From assembly GCA_021464525.1 (NCBI GenBank), contig JADRCO010000055.1:1-62082 (forward strand): a stretch of 62,082 nucleotides of DNA, read 5' to 3'. Every line of letters begins with the position of its first letter. Positions within the stretch are counted from its first letter, which is position 1. Shown piece by piece: positions 23,319 through 33,193 of the stretch. This stretch comes from Rhizophagus sp. LPA8_4_AMF (Eukaryota; Glomeromycota; Glomeromycetes; Glomerales; Glomeraceae). A model generated the notes under the pieces. It did not search any database. It saw only the letters and a list, made by a program, of their open reading frames with translations, and was not told where the DNA came from. A program made the translations under genes and the position numbers.

Positions 23319-24797
23319 ATGATGAGTGGATATTCATTAGGACAAGACTTAAAATTATTAATGAATAATCCAAAGTATAGTGATGTAGAAATTTTATGTG
23401 AGGATGAAACCATATTATATGGTTGTAAAGCAATTTTAGCTGCAAGGTCTAAAGTATTTGATAAATTACTCTATAAAGGAATGAAAGAAAGTTATGGAAA
23501 TCAAATTTTTCTCCCAACGATCAATTATTCTGGAATGGAGATTATATTAGAATATATTTATACGGGATCAATTGAAGAAGAATCTTTAACAAAAGATAAT
23601 ATAATTGAATCATTTAATGCCGCAGATTATTTTCAATTACCAGACCTTCAAGATCTTATCATTGAAACTCTTAAAAATATTTTAGAAAAGAATTGTGAAG
23701 AAAATTATTCACCAGAATTATTATCTAAAGCTGTGGAAATAATGCCGTTATCAGAAGAAAATACTCTTTTAAATTTATTGGTTGAAGCGGTAGCAATTAT
23801 TCCATTAAATATTATTGAATTTGGTCGATTATCTTTTAAAGCACTTGAGTATCTTTTATCTTGTTCATTTTATGAAAAAGAAAGGTTCTTCGTAACTCCG
23901 GAATATGAAGTGTTTCGATACAGTGCTATTTTAGCAGCAAAACAAGTTTCTAATAGCGCATATAAAGTTCTTATAAAACGGTTGCCAACCCTAGAACAAA
24001 TAGAACAAATAGAGAACTTAGTCCCAGTAGAAAATAAATTGTTTACCTATCATCAAAAAGTTGCGGAAGAATTAAAGCCTTTAATTAAATTTATAGATTT
24101 CGGGAGATTCAAAGGTCAAGTATTAGATGACATTATTGAGCCACTAAAAATTATACCAACTGAAATAATTTTAAATGCTAGTCAAAATAATACAAAACTA
24201 ATTCAATTCACTTTGAATGATATACAAGAAATACCAATACAATTTTATAAATTTAATGAACTCGATTATGTTTGGGATGAGTCGACATGTGGATCAAAAC
24301 TAACTATTGAAGACAACGGAAAAGTTGTAAGCGCTTTAGATGATTGTAATTTTAATCAAAGCGTCAGAAGTAAAATAGCATTGGAGAATAAAGGTATTTT
24401 TGAATGGGATGTCGTTATCGAGAAAACTTGTGCGCAGGCTTGGATTGGAGTATGTGCATCTGAAAACCTTAATTATGAAGAAAACTTGGCAGTATTTCAA
24501 CCTACTGGATGGGCAATATCTTCCAATGGTTACTATTATAATTCTAAAAGTTGGTCAAACTATTGTCCTTCATTTGGAAATGGTACAAGAATTACTGTTC
24601 GTTTAGATATGAATAAAAGAACTTGTACTTTTACAGTTAACGGTAAAAGGTATCCGGTAATCTCAGAATGGAAAAATTTACCATCAAAACTTTATCCAAT
24701 GGTATCATTACGTCACCCTGGTCGTTTTAGAATTGAGTCCACTCGTAATAAGCAGAATGACAAAGGATTTTGGGAAAGTTTAAAATATATGTTATAA
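23319..24797 (+). CDS. BTB-BACK-SPRY protein, copy 1
   Basis: 492 residues, no intron. The BTB domain spans about residues 8-122 (KYSDVEILCEDE, KAILAARSKVFDKLL, MEIILEYIYTGSIEEE, AADYFQLPDLQ). The BACK-like helical region runs about 130-295 (SPELLSKAVEIMPL, EYEVFRYSAILAAKQVSNSA, IKFIDFGRFKGQ). The SPRY domain runs about 320-470 (DYVWDESTCGSKLTIEDNGK, GIFEWDVVIEK, WIGVCASENLNYE, RITVRLDMNKRTCTFTVNGK, RHPGRFRIES). It ends in a short tail, NDKGFWESLKYML, shared only with the 27172 and 28591 copies. The start is the first of two adjacent ATGs, by alignment with MTRG starts elsewhere. Expected role, from the family: cytosolic cullin-3 adaptor whose SPRY domain picks the target. Oddities are GYYYNS where most copies have GYCYNS, and two extra residues (EENL) after NYE. 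Confidence 0.93.
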   Translation: MMSGYSLGQDLKLLMNNPKYSDVEILCEDETILYGCKAILAARSKVFDKLLYKGMKESYGNQIFLPTINYSGMEIILEYIYTGSIEEESLTKDNIIESFNAADYFQLPDLQDLIIETLKNILEKNCEENYSPELLSKAVEIMPLSEENTLLNLLVEAVAIIPLNIIEFGRLSFKALEYLLSCSFYEKERFFVTPEYEVFRYSAILAAKQVSNSAYKVLIKRLPTLEQIEQIENLVPVENKLFTYHQKVAEELKPLIKFIDFGRFKGQVLDDIIEPLKIIPTEIILNASQNNTKLIQFTLNDIQEIPIQFYKFNELDYVWDESTCGSKLTIEDNGKVVSALDDCNFNQSVRSKIALENKGIFEWDVVIEKTCAQAWIGVCASENLNYEENLAVFQPTGWAISSNGYYYNSKSWSNYCPSFGNGTRITVRLDMNKRTCTFTVNGKRYPVISEWKNLPSKLYPMVSLRHPGRFRIESTRNKQNDKGFWESLKYML

Positions 24798-25696
24798 TAA
24801 TAAATAAAACAGGAAATTACTAGTGGATGACACTCAATTTCGCGAAAATTTTGACGATAACTTTCTCAATTTAATTTTTAAACAATAAATAGAAATTTTT
24901 TAATTTGTATAGTTTCAAAATATGAAAACAATGTATTCATTGGTGAATATTTATAAATAAAGTATAAGTTGGATTGGAATATAAATATTTATTTGAATTA
25001 TTCAATCAAAATTAAAATTTTATTTAAACGTTACGAATTTCTTTTATAAATTTATTAATTGAATTAAATGTAACGTTTGACACAGTTCGCAAATTATTTA
25101 TTGTTTATTTTAATTTTCTAAAACGACTTTACGTTATTATGCATAATAAATTATTTATTATTTTCGTATCAAAATGATTGAAATTTATAATGGAGAGAGG
25201 AAACTTGTTTTTCTTGGAAACAAAACATAAGAAAACGTATATAGAAAGTTGCATTCATTTGTAGCGTCTGCATTATAGGCACACGATAGAAATTAAACGT
25301 GCAGCGACAGAGTTTAAAATCATCAGCAACATGCATCCTCACAGGCAATCACAGCTAAAAGCATTGAGTTAATTTGTCATTCAGTATTAGTTTTAGAAAA
25401 TTGAATAATAGTAGAAAAAAGGATTATGTTGTGTATCATTTTGTAAATATTGCAATAAATAATTTATTTATATATATAACAGACATAATTATAATACAAA
25501 ATTCACCTTTAAATTAATTATATATCAAATATAATTAACAGACAAGAAATCTCGGCGTTTCAGAAAATGTAAAATTTACATAAATTTTCTTATAATACAT
25601 CTGCACGTTAAACGTAAAAATAAAAATTCATTCGAATTTATATTTCAACGATGTCGCACAAGTCGCACAAATCTTACAAGCTAAATTATTAAAAAT
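24798..25696. other. Intergenic between tail-to-tail BTB genes
   Basis: Lies between the 3' ends of copy 1 (plus) and copy 2 (minus). AATAAA strings occur at 24803 and 24954 on the plus strand. No gene is seen. Confidence 0.5.
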
Positions 25697-27172
25697 TTAT
25701 TTTAATTTCTCTCTTAAAATCTTCCAAAATCTCCTTTCCTTTCTACTATTAGTGAAGGTTTTTGCATCTTGATAAGGCTCAATTCTAAAACGACCAGGAT
25801 GACGCAATGATACTACTGGATAAAGTTTTGATGGTAAATTATTCCATTCTGATATTTCCGGATATTTTTTACCATTGACTGTAAAAGAACAAGATCTTTT
25901 GTTCATATCTAAATGAACAGTAATTCTTGCACCATCACCAAATTTAGGACAATAATTTTTTACCCAATTTCCAGAATTATAACAATAACCACTTGAACCT
26001 ATTACCCATCCAGTAGGTTGATATCCCGCCCATGTATCAAAATTGAAATTTTCAGATGCACATACTCCAACCCAAGACCATAAACTATCTTTCTCAATAA
26101 TTACATCCCATTCAAAAATACCTTTATTTTCTAACGCTATTTTAGCTCTAACGCTTTGATGTGAAACACATTCATTTTTTTGTGCGTAATATACAGCTTT
26201 TCCATCATCCTCAATAATAAGTTTTGATCCACATGCTGTCTCATCCCAAACAATTTCATTAAGTTTACATATTGACATTGTTGATATTCCTCGAATATCA
26301 TTTAAATTTGAATTGGTAAATTTTGTATTATCTCGATAAATATTTAAAATTATTTCACTTGGAATAATTTTTAATGGTTCAATTATATCAACTAATACTT
26401 GGCCTTTAATACGCCTAAAATCAATGAATTTAACCAAAGGTTCCAATTCTTTAGCAATTTTTTGATGATCGGTAATTTGGGCTTCATTCTCTAACTGTTT
26501 TATTTGTTTTAAAGGTGGTAGCCTTTTCATAAGTGTTTTAAATGCATTACTAGAAACTTGTTTTGCTGCTAGCATAGCGCTATATCGAAAAACTTCATAT
26601 TCTGGAGTTGCAAAGAAACTTTCTTTTTCATGCGTAGAAGATAAAATGTATTCAAGTGCTGTAATAGATAATCGACCAAATTCAATAGTATTTAATGGAA
26701 TAGTCGCTACTTCTTTAACCAATAAATTTAAAAGAATATTCTCCTCTGATAAAGGCGTTGTATCTGCAGCTTTAGATAATAATTCCGGTGAATAATTTTC
26801 TGCGAAACTAGTATTTTTAATAGTTTTTATAATAAAATTCTGAAGGTCCGGTAATTGAATATAATCTGCTGCATAATATGCTTCAATTATATTTTCTTTA
26901 GTTAAAGATTCTTCTTTAATTGATCCTCTATAAATATATTCCAATATAATTTCCATTCCAGTAGAATTAATTGACGGAAAAGAAATTTGGGTTTCATAAC
27001 TTTCTTTCATCCCATTATAAAGTAATCTATCAAATACTTCGGACCTCGCTGCCAAAATTGCTCTACAACCATATAATTTCTTTTCATCCTCACATAAAAT
27101 TTCTATATCACTATATTTTGGGTTATTTATTAACAATCTTAAGTCTTGTTCTAATGAATATCCTCTCGTCAT
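25697..27172 (-). CDS. BTB-BACK-SPRY protein, copy 2
   Basis: 491 residues, and the only complete member on the minus strand. The N-terminal 120 residues are almost the same as copy 3 (MTRGYSLEQDLRLLINNP). BACK motifs include EYEVFRYSAMLAAKQVSSNA and IEPLKIIPSEIILN. The SPRY part starts at EIVWDETACGSKLIIEDDGK and includes GYQPTGWVIGSSGYCYNSGN. The first variable SPRY loop is EKDSLWSWVGV, where nearly all other copies have a cysteine (E-K-x-C), so this surface has changed. The C-terminal tail is longer and basic (SRKERRFWKILREKLK) yet keeps the FW of copies 1 and 3. It lies head to head with copy 3, with about 1.4 kb between their ATGs, suggesting an inverted duplication. Role as for other BTB-BACK adaptors, by family. 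Confidence 0.93.
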   Translation of the reverse strand: MTRGYSLEQDLRLLINNPKYSDIEILCEDEKKLYGCRAILAARSEVFDRLLYNGMKESYETQISFPSINSTGMEIILEYIYRGSIKEESLTKENIIEAYYAADYIQLPDLQNFIIKTIKNTSFAENYSPELLSKAADTTPLSEENILLNLLVKEVATIPLNTIEFGRLSITALEYILSSTHEKESFFATPEYEVFRYSAMLAAKQVSSNAFKTLMKRLPPLKQIKQLENEAQITDHQKIAKELEPLVKFIDFRRIKGQVLVDIIEPLKIIPSEIILNIYRDNTKFTNSNLNDIRGISTMSICKLNEIVWDETACGSKLIIEDDGKAVYYAQKNECVSHQSVRAKIALENKGIFEWDVIIEKDSLWSWVGVCASENFNFDTWAGYQPTGWVIGSSGYCYNSGNWVKNYCPKFGDGARITVHLDMNKRSCSFTVNGKKYPEISEWNNLPSKLYPVVSLRHPGRFRIEPYQDAKTFTNSRKERRFWKILREKLK

Positions 27173-27254
27173 TTTTATTTTTTAAGGGGAAAAAAAAATT
27201 TTTTACTCTTACGTTGTATTTTAATGTGGATATTTATAATATTTATAAATAAAT

Positions 27255-27281
27255 GATTTTACAAATTTAGGTTTGTAGTGC
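27255..27281 (-). promoter_or_regulatory. CTACAAA box of the 27172 gene
   Basis: On the minus strand CACTACAAACCTAAATTTGT lies about 105 bases before the ATG. It differs from the GTACAAATCTAAATTT form of other copies mainly in its first bases. Confidence 0.5.
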
Positions 27282-28489
27282 AAAACCGGGATCCATTTAT
27301 ATTATGCATCAGTGTGACAAATAGATCTCTCAATAAAAACAATTGATTTATCACTAGTCCACTATTTTTTAGCCACGCCACAAATTTTACATTTTTGTAT
27401 AATACAATCACATTAACGTAATCTTCTGCTGCGCCTTCTTTCAAAAAATTCTCATCAGCTATTTGTTCTGTTTGTTTTGATTTTAACTGATTAGAATTTG
27501 TGATACAAAGCATTATTCGTTGGCTTTCGCCACATGACTATAGTTGTCCGTTTTGTTAAATTATTGAATGTTTGTACTACATCTCAATAAGTTTATTCCG
27601 TTCTTTTAAAATACTGAAATATGGTCTGTTCCTTTATTTTGATCGTATTAATCGTGCGTCATTTAATATAATAACTCAATCCTTAATTCGCCTGAAATTC
27701 GTAAATTTAACCAAAGAAATTTTTTAGAAAAATATTTAAAGTTGTATTTGATACGTCAAGGATTATGTTACAGTATTGGAATAAAAACTTGAACATTATA
27801 CTAATCAAAATTGAAAATATTCCCCCCCCAAAAAAAAACGATTACAAAGTAAAAAAATTTACTATTTCTTGATTTGAGGACCTTATATTTTTAATGGAAC
27901 ATTAGTTTGACATGATAAAGTACTAAAAAAGTTCGTACTACGTACAAAAAATTTTTGTCGCTATCCCTTCCTAACTTCTTTATAAAGATCGTGACGATAT
28001 TTTAAGCTGTTCCTTGTACTTGCATATCAAATAAATGTTACATTACTAAAAATTTAATTTTGTAATATTCTAAAGTCATACTTTCTCATAATATTATATA
28101 TAATTTATATATATCTATATATTGTTTGAATTTTAAACTAACTTGTGCCAAAGCATGAAATAAAATAATCATGTGACGACGGTCAAAACTTAGTATCACG
28201 TGTCGTTATATTTAGGTTTCCGTAGATATAACAACGAGTCTTCTTTAATATTTTCGGTTAATATGAGATTTAACATCGATCTTTAAAAAGTTAGTAACGC
28301 AAAGATCTACGTATATCAGATTTCCTAGCTCAATCATAGATATAATTGATTGGTGTTAATTTATTAGTGTTTACGTTTTATATCTACTATTTTTAATTTT
28401 AAATTTAAATACTAGGTACACAAAATTAAAAAATAAATAATACTGCAGATAGGTAACTGATTTTAAAAGTTGTAACCAAAACAAAAGTA
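27282..28489. other. Divergent intergenic region between two BTB genes
   Basis: On the minus strand at about 27430-27450 GAAGGCGCAGCAGAAG echoes the GAAGGCGCAGCAAAT upstream element of the 51639 and 53821 genes. The 84-codon minus frame covering it (27513-27259) is therefore better read as upstream regulatory sequence than as a gene. The rest is AT-rich. Confidence 0.4.
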
Positions 28490-28510
28490 GTACAATCTGA
28501 ATTTGTAAAA
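28490..28510 (+). promoter_or_regulatory. GTACAA box of the 28591 gene
   Basis: GTACAATCTGAATTTGTAAA starts 101 bases before the ATG. It is one base shorter in the GTACAAA part than in copy 1 but otherwise aligned with it. Confidence 0.6.
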
Positions 28511-28590
28511 CAATTTTATGTAACGATTATCCTGAAATGGAATCATTAAAATAAACAAAAAATTTTTTCCCTAAAAAAAAAAAAAACAAA

Positions 28591-30051
28591 ATGACGAGAG
28601 GATATTCATTAGAACAAGACTTAAGATTGTTAATAAATAACCCAAGATATAGTGATATAGAAATTTTGTGTGGAGATGAAAGGAAACTATATGGTTGTAG
28701 AGCAATTTTGGCAGCAAGGTCCGAAGTATTTGATAAATTACTTTATAATGGAATGAAAGAAAGTTATGAAAAACAAATTATTTTTCCAACAATTAATTCT
28801 TCTGGTATGGAAATTATATTGGAATATGCTTATACAGGATCAATTAGAGAAGAATCTTTAATTAGAGATAATATAATTGAAGCTTTTTATGCTGCAGACT
28901 ATTTTCAGTTACCGGAACTTCAAGATTTTATTATGATGATTCTTAGAAATATATTAAAAAAAAATTGCGCAGAAAATTATTCACCAGAATTATTATCCAA
29001 AGCAGTAGATTCAACGCCATTATCAGAGGAGAATATTCTTTTGAATTTATTGGTTGAAGCGGTAGCAACTATTCCATTAAATACTATTAAATTTGGTCGA
29101 TTATCTATTACGGCGCTCGAGTATCTTTTATCTTGTACACATGAAAAAGAAAGTTCTTTCGCAACTCCTGAATATGAAGTGTTTCGATATAGTGCTATTC
29201 TAGCAGCAAAACAAGTTTCTAATAGCGCATTTAAAACTTTTATGAAAAGGCTACCAACCTTGGAACAAATAGATCAAATGGAGAACCCGATTGTTCAAGT
29301 TGTTCAAGTAAATATTACCGATCATCAAAAAATTGCTAAAGAATTGGAACCTTTGGTTAAATTCATTGATTTCAAACGAATCAAAGGGCAACTACTAGTT
29401 GATATCATTGAGCCACTAAAAATTGTTCCAAGTGAAATAATTTTAAATATTTATCGTAATAATACAAAATTTACTAATTCAAATTTAAACTATATTCGAG
29501 GAATACCATTACCAATCGATTCTGATTATATTTGGGATGAATCAGCATGTGGATCAAATCTTATTATTGAGGATCATGGAAGAATTGTACGTAATGATTT
29601 TAATACATGTCAAAGTGTTAGAGCTAAATTAGCGTTAGAAGATAAAGGTATTTTTGAGTGGGATGTCGTCATTGAGCGAGTATGTGAATATGCTTGGGTT
29701 GGAGTATGTGCATCAGAAGATTTTGATTATGAAATATTTGCAGGAGTTCAATCTACTGGATGGGTGATAGGTTCCAGGGGTTACTGTCATAATTCTGGAA
29801 ATTGGGTAAAAAATTATTGCCCTAAATTTGGAGATGATGCAAGAATTACCGTTCATTTGAATATGAATAAAAGAACTTGTGCTTTTACAGTGAATGGTGT
29901 CAAATATCCAGAAATAGCAGAATGGAATAATTTACCATCAAAACTTCATCCAGTAGTATCGTTACGTTATCCTGGTCGCTTCCGAATTGAGCCCACTAAT
30001 AACAAGAATGATAAAGGTTTTTGGAAAAGTTTAATAAATAGGTGGAAATAA
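28591..30051 (+). CDS. BTB-BACK-SPRY protein, copy 3
   Basis: 486 residues, intronless. BTB about 8-120 (YSDIEILCGDERKLYG, ILAARSEVFDKLLYNGMK, ILEYAYTGSIREES). BACK about 128-290 (PLSEENILLNLLVEAVATIP, FRYSAILAAKQVSNSAFKTF). An expanded acidic/valine hinge follows KRLPTLEQ (NPIVQVVQVNITDHQK). The junction motif RGIPLPIDSDYIWDE leads into SPRY (about 312-466) with loops ERVCEYAWVGV and GSRGYCHNSGNWVKNYC, and a tail DKGFWKSLINRWK. In the third SPRY strand it has HLNMNKRTC where others have HLDMNKRTC. An A-run directly precedes the ATG. Confidence 0.94.
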   Translation: MTRGYSLEQDLRLLINNPRYSDIEILCGDERKLYGCRAILAARSEVFDKLLYNGMKESYEKQIIFPTINSSGMEIILEYAYTGSIREESLIRDNIIEAFYAADYFQLPELQDFIMMILRNILKKNCAENYSPELLSKAVDSTPLSEENILLNLLVEAVATIPLNTIKFGRLSITALEYLLSCTHEKESSFATPEYEVFRYSAILAAKQVSNSAFKTFMKRLPTLEQIDQMENPIVQVVQVNITDHQKIAKELEPLVKFIDFKRIKGQLLVDIIEPLKIVPSEIILNIYRNNTKFTNSNLNYIRGIPLPIDSDYIWDESACGSNLIIEDHGRIVRNDFNTCQSVRAKLALEDKGIFEWDVVIERVCEYAWVGVCASEDFDYEIFAGVQSTGWVIGSRGYCHNSGNWVKNYCPKFGDDARITVHLNMNKRTCAFTVNGVKYPEIAEWNNLPSKLHPVVSLRYPGRFRIEPTNNKNDKGFWKSLINRWK

Positions 30052-30437
30052 ATATAGCGAAGGATCTTTCGGCGGTTTTATTGTAAAATTATAGGATATA
30101 TTTTGGGATATTAGTGACATAAGTGATTTGAAGACGCGAAATATCTTTATTTCATTATCAATAATAGATATTATTTATAGAGATTTTCTAAATTTAAAGT
30201 ATCAGGACAATGTATTTATTATTTTATAAATAAAATATTCTACAATATATATATAGATTATAAAATGATCAACGTTATTGATTTTAAGGTGGTTCGCGTT
30301 TATGTTGGGTACTTTTTTTTTTAAAATAAATTATTTTACTATTCTTATTTCTTACTTAAAGCAAAACATTCTTGTTAAATGTCATTAAAGTAAGATTGAT
30401 AATAAATAACTTATGGGAGTGAGGTGAAATAATATTG
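30052..30437. other. Intergenic, no gene seen
   Basis: AT-rich 3' flank of copy 3; no other feature. Confidence 0.4.
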
Positions 30438-30770
30438 ATCTAAGATAATTTTAGCAGCAAGATCCGAAGTATTTGATGGTTGCTTTATAATGAATGAAGT
30501 AAGTTACGAAGAAAAATATTTTTTTTTCACTTAAAATTCTTTCTGTAATCGAAAATTATATTATAATATACAATTTAAATTTGCGGAAGAATACCAATAA
30601 CGGAAAGATAAAATTAATGAGAAGTAAAACCTTTTGCAACCACGAATATGAAAATTTTTCGATAGAATGCAATATAAGATTTTTTTTACTAAGACATAAA
30701 ATTTAATTGAACGGCTACAACAGTAAACCAATTTATGAATTAGAATCTTTGGTTATTTTCATAAAAATAA
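30438..30770 (+). pseudogene. Relic of a BTB-BACK-SPRY copy
   Basis: At 30447-30515 the DNA still matches the family's AILAARSEVFDGLL...NGMKESYE coding stretch (TTTTAGCAGCAAGATCCGAA is nearly identical to live copies), with frame breaks in GGTTGCTTTATAATGAATG. Further pieces follow in family order but much shortened: CCTTTTGCAACC...GAATATGAAAATTTTTCG at about 30631-30663 corresponds to PFATPEYEVFRYS, and GAATCTTTGGTTATTTTCAT at about 30743 to ELEPLVKFI. No SPRY remains. Confidence 0.7.
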
Positions 30771-32500
30771 AATAAACATACTAGGCTTCAACAAAAATTT
30801 GGCATTGTCAAAAATTGGCGAAAAAATGCACTTTGATTATAAATGCCGTCGAAACTAATTACGGATTATACCGTATGTCGTAATGCCGTGATTTTTTTGG
30901 CATTTTAAATAATTTCGACATATGCCGTAACGCCTACGCCGTAATTGCTGTCGAAATTCAAGAATTTTGACGACACCTATAACTTTGATCATAAAACCGA
31001 CAATGAAAGCTTCGCTCTCGTCATATTAATAATCTAAGAGTAAAAACAAATTGATCAGTGTTATTATACATTAATGTTAAGACAAGATAAATAGACATCA
31101 TGAACGTCAAACAACGCGCAAAATTGATGCTAGGAACATCAAACTCGTCATTGAAGAAGCAAGTAAAGTAAGCATTATTTTCATATAATCTGGTAACAAT
31201 ACCGATAAGGACAAAGAAGTGGTGGTAATAAAGTTATTGCTTTAATTTATAAATGTATGATTTACATTCTAATGAATATATCAGAAATATCTAAATGAGT
31301 ATATCTAAAGGTGCGTATATTCCATCGTAATCAATCTCATTCCTCAAAGAAATAGGATCTTACAACCTACCTTATTAAAACCCTGCGTATTAAGAAAGAC
31401 TTCTAAAAATAACCTTACTCTTTTATTTGTCCTACTTATATCTTCATGGAAAGTATGATAACAGAGTAGAAAGACAAACTGATATACGATGCATGACGTA
31501 AGGAAACCACTACTTCATATAATTATATAACCCTAATGTTTCGCTATCTGTAACGCCCGATGAATTATCATGTAGGTCAAATGAAAACTCGTATCTCAAA
31601 GTTTGTGTTTCAATTGAACATAACAATTGATATTGTATTCTTTTATCATAATTAATAAAGATAATTTTTATTATACAGTATTTGGATTTTTTTCGTGAAA
31701 TCTGAACCTTTAAATGTTTAAAATTAGCTTGAACGTGTAACTGAAATAGGTGCTTACACTATATTCTTTTATGCAACAAAAGTGACATATGATTAATTTA
31801 TAAAGCTGGTTTGAAAAGAATATTCAATGATTCTTTATGAATCTGAGTCATAGCTTTAAAATATCAATCGTGTTATAATAATATGTCCCCCCATCTGTTT
31901 ATAGTGACAAAAAGAGGAAGTCAAGTTTTACTCTTTAGTCAGAACTTAGAATACTATCTAAACCCTTATCATAGTTGATTAATATAAGTATATTAAAAAT
32001 ACTTTATTCTTTGAATTTTTCTATAAATAATTTAGAATTATTGCATAGGCTAGATTATACGTTTATAATAACTACTATGCAGTGAGATCATATTTCTTTG
32101 TTTTAAAATAAAGAAGTTAATAAAAAAATGTCTCATGAAGATTAATAAAAATGCTCGCCCTTTCACAACTAGTTGCTGATGAAGCATAAAATAATTAGAA
32201 TCCTTTAAACTTAATATAAATTTCCAATATACTATCTATCCCAATTAAGAGATTTCTTCGAATAATTAAATTCCTTGTGATGCTCCATATTCGCTTCATA
32301 ACAGTCAAGAGGAAAGTTCAACAGTTACTGAAAGGACAGTTCTCTACAATTTTATGTACTTAATTTCTATAAAAAGTATTAACTATAATTGATAGTGTTA
32401 AAAAGAATCATCTATACACCTCATTCGTCTCATTTTTTTTTTCATATTAAATATAACCTTCTATTTTAAATTTCGAAAAATATATGGGCTGTTCTGGCTC
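30771..32500. other. Long spacer; possible inverted-repeat element at 30790-30985
   Basis: Between 30795 and 30985 GCCGTAA/GCCGTCGAAA motifs recur in both orientations, and diverged ends (GGCATTGTCAAAAATT and AATTTTGACGACACC) face each other, so a decayed MITE is possible. At 31100 a 23-codon frame (MNVKQRAKLMLGTSNSSLKK) ends at a GTAAGC donor-like string, but no partner exon could be found. No gene is called. Confidence 0.3.
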
Positions 32501-32501
32501 A

Positions 32502-32627
32502 TTTCACTGACAGTTTTGAAATCCTTATCTTAACCCTGACCCTACCCCTAATTCCTTACCTATCCCTAATCTTAACCCTAAATTCCCTTGGCGGTGGGGC
32601 GAAACATTTGTCACCCTGTCGGTGAAA
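32502..32627. repeat. Telomere-like CCCTAA variants between inverted repeats
   Basis: From 32529 to 32582 the plus strand is a run of degenerate CCCTAA units (TTAACCCTGACCCTACCCCT, then ATCCCTAATCTTAACCCTAA). It is flanked by TTTCACTGACAG at 32502-32513 and CTGTCGGTGAAA at 32616-32627, which are inverted copies of one another with one mismatch. Confidence 0.6.
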
Positions 32628-32820
32628 CGTCGGTGAGATAATTAATGCGACCCAGATTTGTGATATAAAAATAAATAAATAATTTTTGCTTTATTTTTTT
32701 TAAAAAAAATATTCTGGAGGAAGATATCAATATTTATCAGAATAAGATTATGTGATTACTAATAATAAATTATATGATATAGAAATTTTACGTGAAGATA
32801 TAAAAGAAATTATGTAGGAA

Positions 32821-32990
32821 ATCCTATAAAAAACGAATGTCCGGAAAATTGCAATATTCCGAACATTTTCCGGAAATTCACGATGTCTCGGCGTCTGGAA
32901 TATTGCAATTTTCTAGACATTTTTCGGACATCTGGACATTTTCTGGACATTGTCGATGACAATTTCCGGACATTCTTTTTTTATAGGGAT
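32821..32990. mobile_element. Short palindromic MITE (ATGTCCGGAAA family)
   Basis: ATCCTATAAAAAACGAATGT then CCGGAAAATTG at the left is matched by CAATTTCCGGACATTC and then TTTTTTTATAGGGAT at the right, inverted repeats of about 30 bp with a few differences. The 110-base interior has further ATGTCCGGAA/TTCTGGACAT units in both directions, so almost the whole element is self-complementary. Confidence 0.75.
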
Positions 32991-33193
32991 AAGTTTTGAA
33001 ACCAAATTTATTTTCCAAAGAATAATTCCCGCTGAAATGGAGATTATCATCAACCTTAAATCAGGTGTTTCGATGTTTCTCGGGCCGAAATACTGCCGAA
33101 ATATATTCCGAACTTAATATATAAGGTTATCCATTCATCAAATTAGGACATTTTTTGCATTCCTTTGAGAAGTCGAAAGTTCGGTTTAATATA
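32991..33193. promoter_or_regulatory. Upstream region of the BTB-TLDc gene
   Basis: Contains AATATATAAGG at about 33115-33125, a TATA-like string roughly 70 bases before the chosen ATG. The GTACAAA box of the SPRY family is absent, as expected for a different family. Confidence 0.35.

Noticed and set aside
27259..27513. 84-codon minus-strand frame upstream of copy 2
   Set aside because: Overlaps sequence similar to the shared promoter elements; best explained as regulatory spacer.
31100..31170. Short frame MNVKQRAKLMLGTSNSSLKK ending at a GTAAGC donor-like site
   Set aside because: No second exon or stop consistent with a gene could be found nearby.
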